Positions 34,001-45,059 of a DNA stretch of 64,000 nucleotides are shown here, piece by piece. The translations under genes and the position numbers were made by a program. The notes beneath the pieces are model-generated. The model saw only the letters and a list, made by a program, of their open reading frames with translations, ran no database searches and was not told the origin of the DNA. Numbering within the stretch: position 1 is the first letter of the stretch; each line of letters starts with the position of its first letter. This DNA comes from Apostichopus japonicus (Eukaryota > Echinodermata > Holothuroidea > Aspidochirotida > Stichopodidae): NCBI RefSeq assembly GCF_037975245.1, contig NC_092571.1, positions 26,240,564-26,304,563 of the forward strand. The letters run 5' to 3'.

Positions 34001-37000
34001 GATAGATAATTTGATCTAGGCAATGGACATTGGGGAGGGGAGAGGGATTGGGGAGAGGGGCTTAATTTGAACCCATAGGCCATCATTTACTCTCAAGCAC
34101 CTTCAAAAGTTTGTAAATGCCTTCTTCTAAGCTGTACTCACCAATCGGAATGTATTCAGCAGTCTTTTTCCTACATCTTGAGTTGTTTGTATAGGATCCG
34201 TAGTCCTCGAACTATAAAGGACAATTTTTAAAGGAAAATGTTGACAGAAATTTTTGTTCATGTCTATACAATTGTGCATGTTTGCAATGTTCAGAACTTG
34301 CAACAATTGATGGTGATATAAACGATAGGTAAATGGAGAGAAGGGTCTCTGAAAACAAATCTAACTTTACACCACCACACTCACAACAGGCATTTACTGT
34401 ATAGAAAAGTACCTTTGCACTAGAAGTTTTATACATATAAATTTTCATGTCATATGATGTGCAAACTTGTTCTTCTTTATGAAAGAACTGAGGTGATGTT
34501 CGATTCACTACAGATTAAAGCAAATATTTGTTTTTCCTTTGTATTACCAACTAGTGCATTTTTCACACATGTATGAATGTGTGTTTGACTTTTACTTTGT
34601 AAACATGGGCAGCACTGAGCATATTCACAAAAATGCGTCAATATAAAATCAATTTCCTTAAAAAAAGTTCCTCTGGACATCGTATAGTTTCTGTTAGTTA
34701 ACGGTGAATAATTTACCTGGCATCGCATCGCAAAATGGGCAAATTGCTATACAAGATCAAAGATGCATAGCAGTTTTGTACACAGAACCATAGTACATAT
34801 TTTATAAGAGGCAAAGTTAATAGGGCTCCCTAGTTCAAAATTGCTGTGCAAGATATTTACACAATTTCTCTGGCTAACGTATATATCTTTGCTTAAAAGT
34901 TTTGTAATCTTTAACTAAGTGTTAAAGCTATTGAAAGTACTCAGCTATTATCAAATCAGTGGAACAATGCATCAACTTTCATACCAAGTATTACACACTA
35001 TATATGTATACATATATGAAGACAATGTTGTAATTAATGACATTATTAAAGACAAATTCAACTTGAGAGAGCAGATAATTAATGACATACATGAGCACTC
35101 TGTAAAGTGGAAATGTACTCATTGTAAACCCCTCACTATTTTGATTATTAGCTTATGATTCTATTCGATGAACTCAACATTTTGTTGCACAGACTTTTCC
35201 TTTGGGTATTGTAACTACATGTCAGGGAATAATTAATTGTTCAAATTTTGTGTAGCAATTTTTAAGTTTTTGAATTTGTCTTTTTATTAAGTACTATGGT
35301 TCTTCTGTTCAATTATACTGAGCTACTGCTTACATAGATCGTTGCTTTTGTACAGCATTTTGCATACAGTTTATAGCATTGTGTCATGTGCTAATGGATA
35401 AAGCACTCACTGTGTGTGAGTACAAAATAGACCAAAAGAAAATATAATTTTTGTCTGTTGGAAATACACTTCAATTGCCAAGTTAATGCACTTGACATCC
35501 ACATCAGACAATTGTATATTATTTTGCTTTAACAAAGAGATAGGTGAGCTATAGTCTACAAACAATACAAACTTACCACTAAATCATAATCAGGACAGAA
35601 TGTCTTCTGTATACAGTACAAGCATTGGTTACGATAAGGTTGATAGGTTCCATGTTCACATATACAACATCTGTTGATGAAGGAAAGTGTAAATGTAATT
35701 GTTTTGAATATCACTGGCTAACTTAACTTATGCACTATAGAACAATATGTTGCCACATGTTGCTGCTCAAGGCATGCATCTTCTAGACTGCTTAATATGT
35801 TAACTGAGTGAAATTTAGGAACAAAATAAGGTACAAAGTTTGATAAGATATCTACAGACAAACAACACTGCTTTCAGTCTGGGATTTACTTGCATACCGC
35901 TTTAACTTTGAGAAATGTCACTTTAAACATATGAAGTTCATCAAGTATAGTGGGTGTACTACTTGTAAGGTGTGAGAAGGATTCAGAAGTTAGAAATAAG
36001 AAAAATATGTACTTTATTTAAATGACAGAATCTTGCAGAGCAGGATCTTACAGTGACCTCGGGCAGTATTAGCAGATGCTCAATATTGCCATGTTGAAAC
36101 TGAACAACCTCAAAATAAGTATGTCCCATTAAAGACACTTTCTGTCAACTACTTGATGAACATGTTAGTTTGTTAGAAGGGCTGAAATACTCTTGAAATT
36201 CTTTCTGAATTTTTACAAATCAAACTCTTGTTGAAGAGTATAAGAGGTACAGTGGAACTATGAATTCTCCCTCCCCTCCCTGCCCCTCCCACTCCCTTAT
36301 TTCCTTCAAGCAGAAAATGTGTGGGTAAATTATATGGAATGCCTTCAAATAAGGGCTGGATAATATAGATGAAATTGAATAGCATCATGTACTTCTGAGG
36401 TCACTCATTCAATTTGCTATTGACTCTTTTTCCCCCTAATTGACATAGCTTGTCAGCAGTGCTTCAAGTTAATGTAGATTTTAGACAGAATTAGAAAGAA
36501 TGTGTAAAAGTAAGTTGGCCTGACGTTTCGATCCTAGCAGGATCTTCTTCAGAGGCTGAATGACAAGTGAATTTGAAAGAATTAGAAGAGTTTTAGATTT
36601 CTGGATTCTTCTACTCACCCGTAACGACCATGACAATTCTCTCCTTCTCTTTGTTTTCTGTACCCAGCCCGACAATTTCGACCACTGTAGGGTTCCTGAA
36701 AACAGCCTTCATTCTGAAATTCAAAATTGATTAATTCCTTTACAGTTGCTACAGCACTTCAATATATATCTGTAATGTCAAAAGACATTGAACAATTTAA
36801 CAACCCTTTGCATAAAATCAAGTAAATTAAATCTAAGTTACAGTGGTCCAGGATATTTAATCAGCTGGTTCAATTTCTAATGTATGGTTTATATCATGTT
36901 ACAATAGATGGTTGGAACTGATAACAGAAAAAAGGGAAGGGTGGGGGGGTGCTAAATTATTTTGTGATTTAATAATACAAAGCCAATTATTATGATCACT

Positions 37001-40000
37001 TGCATCCATTACATGTACCATATACTGTACCGCTTAAAGAGCTTTGTTGATACAATATCACTCTTTGACTTTTCTAAACCTTTAACAACAACAAACAAGG
37101 AGGGAAGAAAAAAATTAGTTTCCTGGTCTTGGCATTTATTTCATTTATTACTCATACCTGTTCTTCATCTAATACAGCCTTTTGTAGAGATTCTTGTAGT
37201 GTGTTTGAAATCTGTGGTAATTCTGTGACAGCTGCTATGACAGGAGCGAAAGAGAGGCTCAAACTCTGCACAAGTAAGAAAGAAGAAACAAGGTTAACCT
37301 AATGTGTTTAGAGGTAACATGGTAGAAGTTGTAAGGGAAAGTGGTTCATGGATTAAGGGGGGGGGAGGGGGGGGTTGGGCTGGATATAATGCATGTGAGA
37401 AATTCCATAATTTGTCAAAAGTGGTTCGGGATATGATATGGTGCTCTATAAATTTGCATATTGCAATGCTTCCATTTCACTTGAGCAGACAAATATACAC
37501 ACCACTTTCTTATCAAGTTAGAAGGAGATCTAGAGCTCTAAGTAAAACAAAGGGAGAACAATTGATCAACGTCACCAGCAAGAAGGGAGAAGGAGATCTA
37601 GGAGTAAGAAGTACAAAGGAAGAACACTTGATCATGTCACCAGGGAGAATAGAGGAGATTTAGAGCTAAGGAATACAAAGGGAGAACAATTGATCATCTT
37701 ACCAGGGAGGAGATCTAGAGCTAAGAAGAACAAAGGGAGAACAATTGATCATATCACCAGGGAGAAAAGAGGATATAGAGGTAAGGAGTACAAAGGGAGA
37801 ACAATTGATCATGTCACCACCTAAAAGAGGAGATATATAGAGGTAAGGAATACAAAGGGAGAACAATTGATCATCTCACCAGGGAGGAGATCTAAAGCTA
37901 AGAAGAAATATGGGAGAACAATTGACCATCTCACCAGGGAGAAGAAAGGAGATCTATAGCTAAGAAGAAAAAATGGGGAACAACTGAGCACGTCACCAGG
38001 GGAAAGAAAGGAGATATAGAGGTAACAAGTACAAAGGGAAAACAATTGATCATGTCACCAGGGAGAAAAGAGGAGATGTAGAGGTAAGGAGTACAAAGGG
38101 AGAACATCTCACCAGGGAGGAGATCTATAGCTAAGAAGAAAAAACGGGGAACAACTGAGCACGTCACCAAGGGAAAGAAAGGAGATATAGAGGTAACAAG
38201 TACAAAGGGAGAACAATTGATCATGTCACCAGGGAGAAAAGAGGATAGAGGTAAGGAGTTCAAAGGGAGAACAATTGATCACATCACCAGGGAGAAAAGA
38301 GGATATATAGAGGTAAGGAGTACAAAGGGAGAACAATTAATCATCTCACCAGGGAGGAAATCTTAAGCTAAGAAGAACAAAGGGAAAACAATTGATCATA
38401 TCACCAGGGAGAAAAGAGGATATATAGAGGTAAGGAGTACAAAGGGAGAACAATTGATCATGTCACCACCTAAAAGAGGAGATATATAGAGGTAAGGAAT
38501 ACAAAGGGAGAACAATTGATCATCTCACCAGGGAGGAGATCTAAAGCTAAGAAGAAATATGGGAGAACAATTGACCATCTCACCAGGGAGAAGAAAGGAG
38601 ATCTATAGCTAAGAAGAAAAAATGGGGAACAACTGAGCACGTCACCAGGGGAAAGAAAGGAGATATAGAGGTAACAAGTACAAAGGGAAAACAATTGATC
38701 ATGTCACCAGGGAAAAAAGAGGAGATATAGAGGTAAGGAGTACAAAGGGAGAACATCTCACCAGGGAGGAGATCTATAGCTAAGAAGAAAAAACGGGGAA
38801 CAACTGAGCACGTCACCAGGGGAAAGAAAGGAGATATAGAGGTAACAAGTACAAAGGGAGAACAATTGATCATGTCACCAGGGAGAAAAGAGGATATATA
38901 GAGGTAAGGAGTTCAAAGGGAGAACAATTGATCACATCACCAGGGAGAAAAGAGGATAGAGGTAAGGAGTACAAAGGGAGAACAATTAATCATCTCACCA
39001 GGGAGGAGATCTTAAGCTAAGAAGAACAAAGGGAAAACAATTGATCACATCACCAGGGAGAAAAGAGGATATAGAGGTAAGGTGTTCAAAGGGAGAACAA
39101 TTGATCACGTCACCACGGAGAAAAGAGGAGATATAGAGGTAAGGAATACAAAGGGAGAACAATTGAACATGTCACCAGGTAGGAGGTCTAAAGCTAAGAA
39201 GAACAATGGGAGAACAATTGATCATGTCACCAGTGGGAGGGAGATGGAGATCTATGGCTAAGGAGTACAAAGGGAAAACAATTGATCATATCACCAGGGA
39301 GAAAAGAGGAGATCTAGAGGTAAGGAGTACAAAGGGAAAACAATTGATCATGTCACCAGCCATGCGGCTCAGGTAATAATTTAGCACTTACATTAGTTTT
39401 TATCACTAAAGTTATACGATGACTACAGGTACAATTGTTGCCTTGACATGTTGCAGGCTATGTTTAAAATATGCAAAAATCTCAATAAAGATCAACACAA
39501 AAGTGATGTGCAATGTGCAATGTTATCTATGTTAATCAATTGCAAATAGCTTATGGTACTAACTCCAAAAGATGTTCTTTTACCTTCATATCATCATATT
39601 AACATCCACGGATGGCATTCAACATAATTTGTCCTTGACAAACTTGCTATGCTTCAATGCAAATATATGTTAATTTAGGCCTCAAAAGTAATTAGGTTCT
39701 CCTTCAGTGCCGCGTCTGAGGAGATGACCTAATGACCTGTGTGTTAGACCAGGGAGCTTTTATCTTGATAACAGCTCTCTGGACTAACTTGTCCAGCCAT
39801 GTAGTGGAAAAAATTCAGATGCTTAAGGGGTCATTTCTGAACAATTAAAGTGGCATAGAAGTTCATCCTAGACTGACAGTAGTGTTTTCTCATAGTCTAC
39901 ATGTTATCAACATTTATTTTACACCTAAAGTCAAGGTACAGTATCATTTACTTACCCCGACAAGTAACAGGGTCTTCACAAATGGCTGAACTGCTATCTT

Positions 40001-41977
40001 CACCAAGTCTGTTCCAATTTTACGATATGTCATATTGAAAGTGGTGTTTGTGCTGAAATTTAATAGTAGAACAGGAATACAGGTTGATGGTCTTTCTCCA
40101 GTACAACACTAATTGTATATATGCATAAAATATTGATAAATTCTAACAACTGATATGAGAGTTAACCTGTGGATCTTGCTATTTTTTGTATCACAACTTC
40201 ATGTACCATATTTATTCAAATATTGTGATCTCAAGACAATTGACAATTTTGGATGCCCCAAATAAAAGTTTAAAATGTGTACCAGGCACACCATCAGCAG
40301 GAGTTGCTTATCAACATTCACATCTTATTTTTATGACGACTATCCACCATTTTGTGTAAATTGTCTCTTTGTCAATTTGGTTTGGTTTTTTTAGCACAAC
40401 GATTTCCATAATTAATGCTTCTAAATTTTCCACTAAATATTATCCAATATCGAAGTAAACTGTAAATAACGTAAATTACTACTTAAATCACATACAATAA
40501 CTGGCACATACATGGTAGACTTTTTAGCATACATGACATACAGCTCAATGGTCATACACACAAACATCGGTGTAACTGTTCCATTGCGAACATTACAGTG
40601 TCTGGTAGCAAAGCTAGATTTTAAGTGTCAATCTTTCCAACCAACCAACCAACAATCACACAACTAAACAAACCAATAACAAACTTGATGCTAGACTAGC
40701 AACTTCAGGTACCAACTGTGCATAATTTATCTCAGGTAAGAAGCTGTATGAGAGCTGCTGGAGCCAACTGAGCTAAAGTAGTTATCTCATACTTGTAACA
40801 TTAACTAATTTGTATTGTTCAATTAAAAGTTACATATACTTGATAAGTACATGTATGTATCCAGGAAATAATTTGTCCAACTGGTATCGCATCACAAAAT
40901 GATATGTAAAATTGTCAAATGGCTATACAAATGCAAAGATTTATAGCATTTTTTTGTACACAGAAACCACAGCATTTCATATCAAACAAAATTTCAGAGC
41001 CTTCAATTGAAGACTGTCTCTGACTTTAAGTATTTCCCACATTATCAAAATGCCTTTTTTTTGGTTTATTTTAGGGGTGGGGGGGGGTATAGGTCTTCTT
41101 TGTAAGGGGCTTTATTATTATGCCCATATACTTTATACTTGTTACCTTTATTCTTGGTGGGCTTCTTGTACAAGCTACGGCTTCCAAGCCCTTTCACCAT
41201 TTTCTCTCCGTAATTTCCATTATTTTTCTTTTATTTGAATTACTACTTATTATTTTCTTTGCATGGTATTGTCTTCACAGTCCTATTATTATATAAACAT
41301 TGTGAGAAAATGGAAAAATAAATGAAATGAAATGAAATGAACTTCAATTAATTGAAGCAGTTTTAAAACTGCTTCACAAAACTTGAAAACAATTTTAACT
41401 TATTCCCTGTTGTGCAATCAAACATGCATCTAGTCTTGTTTAATCTTCATTATATATAACAATCAAGCAAAACCACACATACCTAACAATGGCAGAGCTT
41501 TGACAACATAAGAGAAATGTCTAAATATTAGGTATTAGCAGATCTATGATACCATATATAATACAAGAAAAACATAGTCAATTAAGGTACCTATATATAG
41601 GCTATACTCAGGGTGTGATGGCACCCAGGGATTAGGAAGCACACATGAAATGTGCAGCTAGCAAGTCCCTCAAAATGCTTTTCACATGAGTGAAGTCAAT
41701 CAATGTAAATTTACACAGTTAGAATATACTAGCCACTATAGGACTAGACTAATGTATAGGTCCTGGCCATAGCCTGAAAATCTTGTAATGCTAGCAGTTA
41801 GTGTTACTTGAACAGTGAAACTGAACGGCACGGTTTTTCGCGGCTTGATTGAGCCGTATCGTAAGGTAAGCAACTGTGTGATATTAACCGAACCTCAGTG
41901 TCAGACTCAAATAGAATATAATATAATGGCAAAGGAAGAAAATTTTACCTCCTTCTTTTGACAGCTCTGGTTACCAT
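31002..41977 (-). CDS. Gene B: single-pass membrane protein with ten-Cys module, paralog of gene A (10 exons)
   Basis: Spliced model (minus): 41977-41949, 40052-39956, 37265-37158, 36713-36619, 35670-35577, 34211-34142, 33495-33412, 32784-32713, 32093-31968, 31096-31002. It totals 870 nt (289 codons plus TAA) with consistent phases across nine introns. Layout: signal peptide with core about 37-54 (Met 17 is an alternative start), linker 55-78, ten-Cys module 82-154, Thr/Ser-rich stalk 165-217, TM about 218-240, Cys-rich inner-face stretch, 30-residue acidic C-terminus. Cysteine spacing 13-6-1-2-12-3-6 is identical to gene A. There is no EGF domain and no recognisable signalling domain. It is probably a cell-surface receptor or adhesion protein; the ligand is unknown. 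Confidence 0.78.
31968..32093 (-). CDS. Gene B exon 9 (transmembrane helix and Cys-rich inner face)
   Basis: 126 nt, phases 1-1, acceptor TTTTTTTACTATAG, donor GTAAGTGA. It encodes LLLVIFLAIPACAIALFIPV then SFCCWRVFCCTR. This is a clear TM helix followed by two CC pairs next to W, R and K-type residues, likely palmitoylation sites. Gene A exon 8 has the same phases and role. Confidence 0.85.
32713..32784 (-). CDS. Gene B exon 8 (membrane-proximal stalk)
   Basis: 72 nt, phases 1-1, acceptor TCTTTGCTCTTCAG, donor GTGAGCAT. It reads EPDNKIPTTEDVMTLFSLLA and following, just outside the transmembrane exon. Confidence 0.75.
33412..33495 (-). CDS. Gene B exon 7 (Thr-rich stalk)
   Basis: 84 nt, phases 1-1, acceptor TTCATCTTCCAG, donor GTGAGACA. 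It reads GDDTLPQTNSSKIEGPTTAT and following, a probably O-glycosylated stalk with an N-S-S sequon. No gene A counterpart. Confidence 0.75.
34142..34211 (-). CDS. Gene B exon 6 (last module Cys)
   Basis: 70 nt, phases 0-1 as in gene A exon 6, acceptor GTCCTTTATAG, donor GTGAGTAC. It carries the tenth cysteine (154) and an N-N-S sequon. It is much shorter than the gene A counterpart because the acidic stalk is missing. Confidence 0.78.
35577..35670 (-). CDS. Gene B exon 5 (CCxC..GTY core)
   Basis: 94 nt, phases 2-0, acceptor CTTCATCAACAG, donor GTAAGTTT. It reads CCICEHGTY-x6-C-x2-C-x5-C, cysteines 111, 112, 114, 126, 129 and 135, superimposable on gene A exon 5. Confidence 0.84.
36517..36557 (-). 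ncRNA. Hammerhead-ribozyme-like motif
   Basis: Minus strand, in order: AGCCT (helix I left), CUGAAGA (conserved core), GATCC-TGCTA-GGATC (helix II hairpin), GAAA, then AC-GU as a minimal helix III, cleavage-type GUC, AGGC (helix I right). All core positions match CUGANGA and GAAA. A loop-less 2-bp helix III would require a dimer, as known for Penelope-like and other retroelement hammerheads. It sits in gene B intron 4, about 60 nt past exon 4. Activity is inference. Confidence 0.5.
36619..36713 (-). CDS. Gene B exon 4 (first part of ten-Cys module)
   Basis: 95 nt, phases 0-2, acceptor TTTTGAATTTCAG, donor GTGAGTAG. Cysteines at residues 82, 92 and 105; C-R-A-G-Y-R-K matches C-P-A-G-K-R-K of gene A. 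Confidence 0.82.
37158..37265 (-). CDS. Gene B exon 3 (signal peptide end, linker)
   Basis: 108 nt, phases 0-0, acceptor CTTACTTGTGCAG, donor GTATGAG. It begins SLSLSFAPVIAA (end of signal peptide) and continues with a Gln/Leu-rich, possibly helical linker. Confidence 0.75.
37515..39365. repeat. Higher-order minisatellite (~55-60-bp units)
   Basis: Repeats of GAGGTAAGGAGTACAAAGGG, AGAACAATTGATCATGTCAC and CAGGGAGAAAAGAGGAGAT, with variants. A block of about 649 bp is repeated almost exactly: the sequence around 37821-38263 recurs at 38470-38873. It lies in gene B intron 2. ORFs in it are repeat artefacts. Confidence 0.95.
39956..40052 (-). CDS. Gene B exon 2 (signal peptide first half)
   Basis: 97 nt, phases 2-0, acceptor TTAAATTTCAG, donor GTAAGTAA. 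It holds an internal Met (residue 17) and ends FVKTLLLVG. The hydrophobic core continues across a phase-0 intron into exon 3, as in gene A. Confidence 0.65.
41949..41977 (-). CDS. Gene B exon 1 (start codon)
   Basis: ATG then nine codons (MVTRAVKRR) plus AG, donor GTAAAATT, which is a weak match. Phase 2 fits exon 2, and gene A also ends its first exon in phase 2. If this exon is wrong, translation would start at Met 17 in exon 2. Confidence 0.45.
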
Positions 41978-44315
41978 AGATTGTTGGCTGGCTTTCCGTA
42001 TGTCTAGTTACAGTATGAGCATACACACGTATGAACACAGCTCGGAGATATGTCAGAGATACTTGCACAATGTTTGGGAATCCCCTAATACGGTAGCTTC
42101 TAACAAACGTTATTTAGGGTACCTCATCGAAAGGCAGCACAAAATAAATTTTTCGAGATTTAGCTTAATTTGCATGATATGATCCAAACGTACTAGTCAT
42201 GTGCACATAGCAATGGCTTCCCCAGTAAAATAACTAGTGTACAATTTCTTTGTGAATTATTACAGAGTTATTATTTTGGTTGAGTATAGCCCCTATATTT
42301 TTAGCACTGTATTGCATTTTTCCTTTGCATAATGGTACGTATGTATGTCTGCATATGGTGCATTTTTCTTTTGCATAAATGGTAGGTATGTTCGTCATAT
42401 GATGTATTTATTGTATAGGTGTTCAGCTGCAGCCTTAAAGACCTACCATGTTTGGTTAGTACCCCTAAAACAATACATTTCCCTACTAAATTTAAAATTC
42501 CACTATACAAACCATGCGTTTATTTCTCAACTGACATTGTTACAGGTAGCCATAGTTTCTGGAATTTTCTACCAGTTTTCGACCTACTACATGAACTTTG
42601 AGGCAAAGAGATACCATACCAAACGTAAATAATATGGAGAAGCTTCTAGAAGTCATAATCACGTGAGAAAAATAGGCCAATGTCTTTTGCGGAAGTTGCT
42701 GTGTGTGGCGATTTTCAGATATGCCGGTGAACTTGAGAATACCAGATTGTAATGCACATAAACAGGAGAATCAATTCATGGTATTGTATGCTAGGAAAGC
42801 GTGTAATGCATGTATCAGCTGCTGTACATAAACCAAGCGTTTCATTCATAAGTGACATTGTTCGAAGAGGCGTCGCCAGACATTTCAATCTAGGGGGTGG
42901 GGGGGGGACAGGGAGGAGAAACAGCACTTAATTAGGGGGCACAATGTTTATTTGTGCATACCGTCCTGGTGGAGGGGTCCAAGGGGAAGGGGGGGGGGAT
43001 TTTTTATTAATTAAAGGTCCTTAGATGCAATATGGTGCTACATTTACTTTTTGCAACTTAAAGTTACTTTATGTTCAAGAATTTTCGGGCTGAGTCTGTC
43101 CGATATTAATGTTTTTAGATGAGGCTGATCAAAAAAAAAAAAAAAAATGGAAATTAATCCTTTTGCTTTGATAATGTTTTAAAATAAGAGTGTTGAAAAT
43201 TTAAATTCCGCAGGGTAGTAGTGAAGTTTAAGCACTAGCGATTCACGCCGGGGCCTCTATTACTTTGTTAGTGAGAAAACAACAGGTTAGTGTGATTGTC
43301 GGTGGTAAGAAGGTTGACTGAAGAACATCTTACGTTTCATCCTTTGTAAAAAAAAAAATGATTGAGTAATTTCTTTAACACTACAAACAACACCTGTGGG
43401 GGGGGGGGGCTGGGGGGCACGATAATCTGATGAGAACTATAGACCAATGTCTGTTGCGGAAGTCGCTGTGAGTGACGATTTTGAAGAAGTGTGAACTCGA
43501 GAATACCAGACTGTTATGCACATAAACGAGGCGAAGCATACTTTTGTCAACGGTTCTCTATTATCCAAACTTGTTTTCGATTTTTACCCCCAAATTGGTA
43601 ACGTTTTGCACCAAAGAAAGGAAAATTTTATTACACGAATGTAGTTTAAAAGAAATGGAAACGATAGCACAATTTTGCATCTGAGCCCTTTTCCAAAACA
43701 AAAATTTCAAAAGGGGAGGGGGACACTCCCTTATTCCCTGGTCCAGGACGGCGATCCACCGCTAAATGCCTATAAAAGGGGACAGAAAACTGACTTTGCC
43801 CCCCCCCCACCCAAAACTTGGCTAAGCCCCTGACTTCTTCCTAATTACATGGCTAACTAGCCTTGACAATTCATTTGAAAGAAGTTCAATTTCCTTCCTA
43901 TATAACACCTTCATTCAACCTCGCAGCTTGTTTGTCTTTTTCCAAGGTTTAAGCACTACCCAGCTGAAAGTTTAGCTGTTACTTTAATAAATTAGTTTAG
44001 ACAAAGAAATAAGTTTCCCTTTTCGCGTTCCAAAATAATGTACCTAATTAATCTATGAACATTTCTATGTGGATTAGTTTCTTGAAAAAAATAGATCATC
44101 CAGCAATATTTTAGGCTATAGGCTAGGCCTAATATAATTTGTTCTATGAATCAAAAGAAAAGAGAATTAACGTACGTGTCACCATTTCAATACCGGATTA
44201 AAGTCCTTAGGAATATTCGCACGGAATTGGTTATATGAAGGTAATATAAATGTCATTGTTTTAATTTAAGCTAGCTTAGGTCATACAGCTTGTGAACACA
44301 TATGCGCACATTGTG
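41978..44315. other. Gene B upstream region with hAT debris
   Basis: The gene B promoter should lie just right of 41977; no TATA box stands out. GAGGCGTCGCCAGACATTTC at 42868 with following G runs looks like a decayed hAT end, and G/C-run blocks continue to about 43840 (GGGGAGGGGGACACTCCC). No matching second terminus or target duplication was found. Confidence 0.4.
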
Positions 44316-45059
44316 CAGGCGCGTATCCAGGGGGGGGGGTGTTGGGGGCGCGCGCCCCCGCGTAAGAAAAAGAGGAGAGAATAAAAAAGAAAAAAAAGGG
44401 GAAAAAGAGGGGAAAAAAAGAGGAGGAGAGGAAGGAAGGGAAAAGAAAAAGAAGAAAGAGAGAAAAAGGAGAAAAGGAGGGATAGAAAAACGCCAAGACA
44501 CCTGGAAGAGAAGGAGAAACAGTGACATCATTACAGCGCTGATCCCTATTATATATACAGGGTAGCCAGTGACTGATCAAGGATTTCGGAAGGGGCGTGC
44601 GCCTCACCCTACTCCTAACATCGTCAACTCCATTTTTGACGTTTCCATTTTGTCCTCTCTCAATAATGTAAATGTACATATATACATATATGGTCTATCA
44701 TAACGCGTGTGTGTGTATATGAAACCAACTGTGGCTGGTCTCGAACTCGACCGTGTCGTCGGGGAACATGACGCATTTCGGGAAGGTGGCGACTGCCCCC
44801 ACCCCCCTTGAGCATAATTTTTTTATGATATCGTTAGTAATTTCAAAATAAAAATGCTTAGATGCAACTTACAAGGCCGGGGAAGTGTCATTTCCAGCGA
44901 TCTGGGAGGCATTTTCGGCCAAACTTTGCTTGTACGCTTCGCGCCAACAAATGGTCGTGGGTTAGTGCCATTCCCAGCGATCTGGGAGGCATTTTCGGCC
45001 AAAAATGTTCTTGTACGCTTCGCGCCAACCTATGGTGGCGCTACGCTTAGATAGTTTGC
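44316..45059 (+). mobile_element. hAT-type element part with internal duplication
   Basis: Begins CAGGCGCGTATCCAGG and G runs, then a purine-only stretch (44360-44520). Later it holds two copies of CCAGCGATCTGGGAGGCATT followed by TTCGGCCAAA and ACGCTTCGCGCCAAC. It continues beyond the nested element as 49213-49258, which ends CTCGCTACGCGCCTG, but outer target duplications do not match. Confidence 0.5.

Noticed and set aside
37821..38873. Repeated 74-110-codon hydrophobic ORFs on the minus strand
   Set aside because: They lie wholly in the intron 2 minisatellite; two are identical because of the 649-bp duplication.
37515..39365. CRISPR-like array
   Set aside because: Units are continuous and varied, with no constant repeat and unique spacers, and the host is an animal.
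44271..44679. Ser/Phe/Pro-rich and Lys/Arg/Glu-rich ORFs
   Set aside because: They come from a purine-only stretch inside a hAT-type element.
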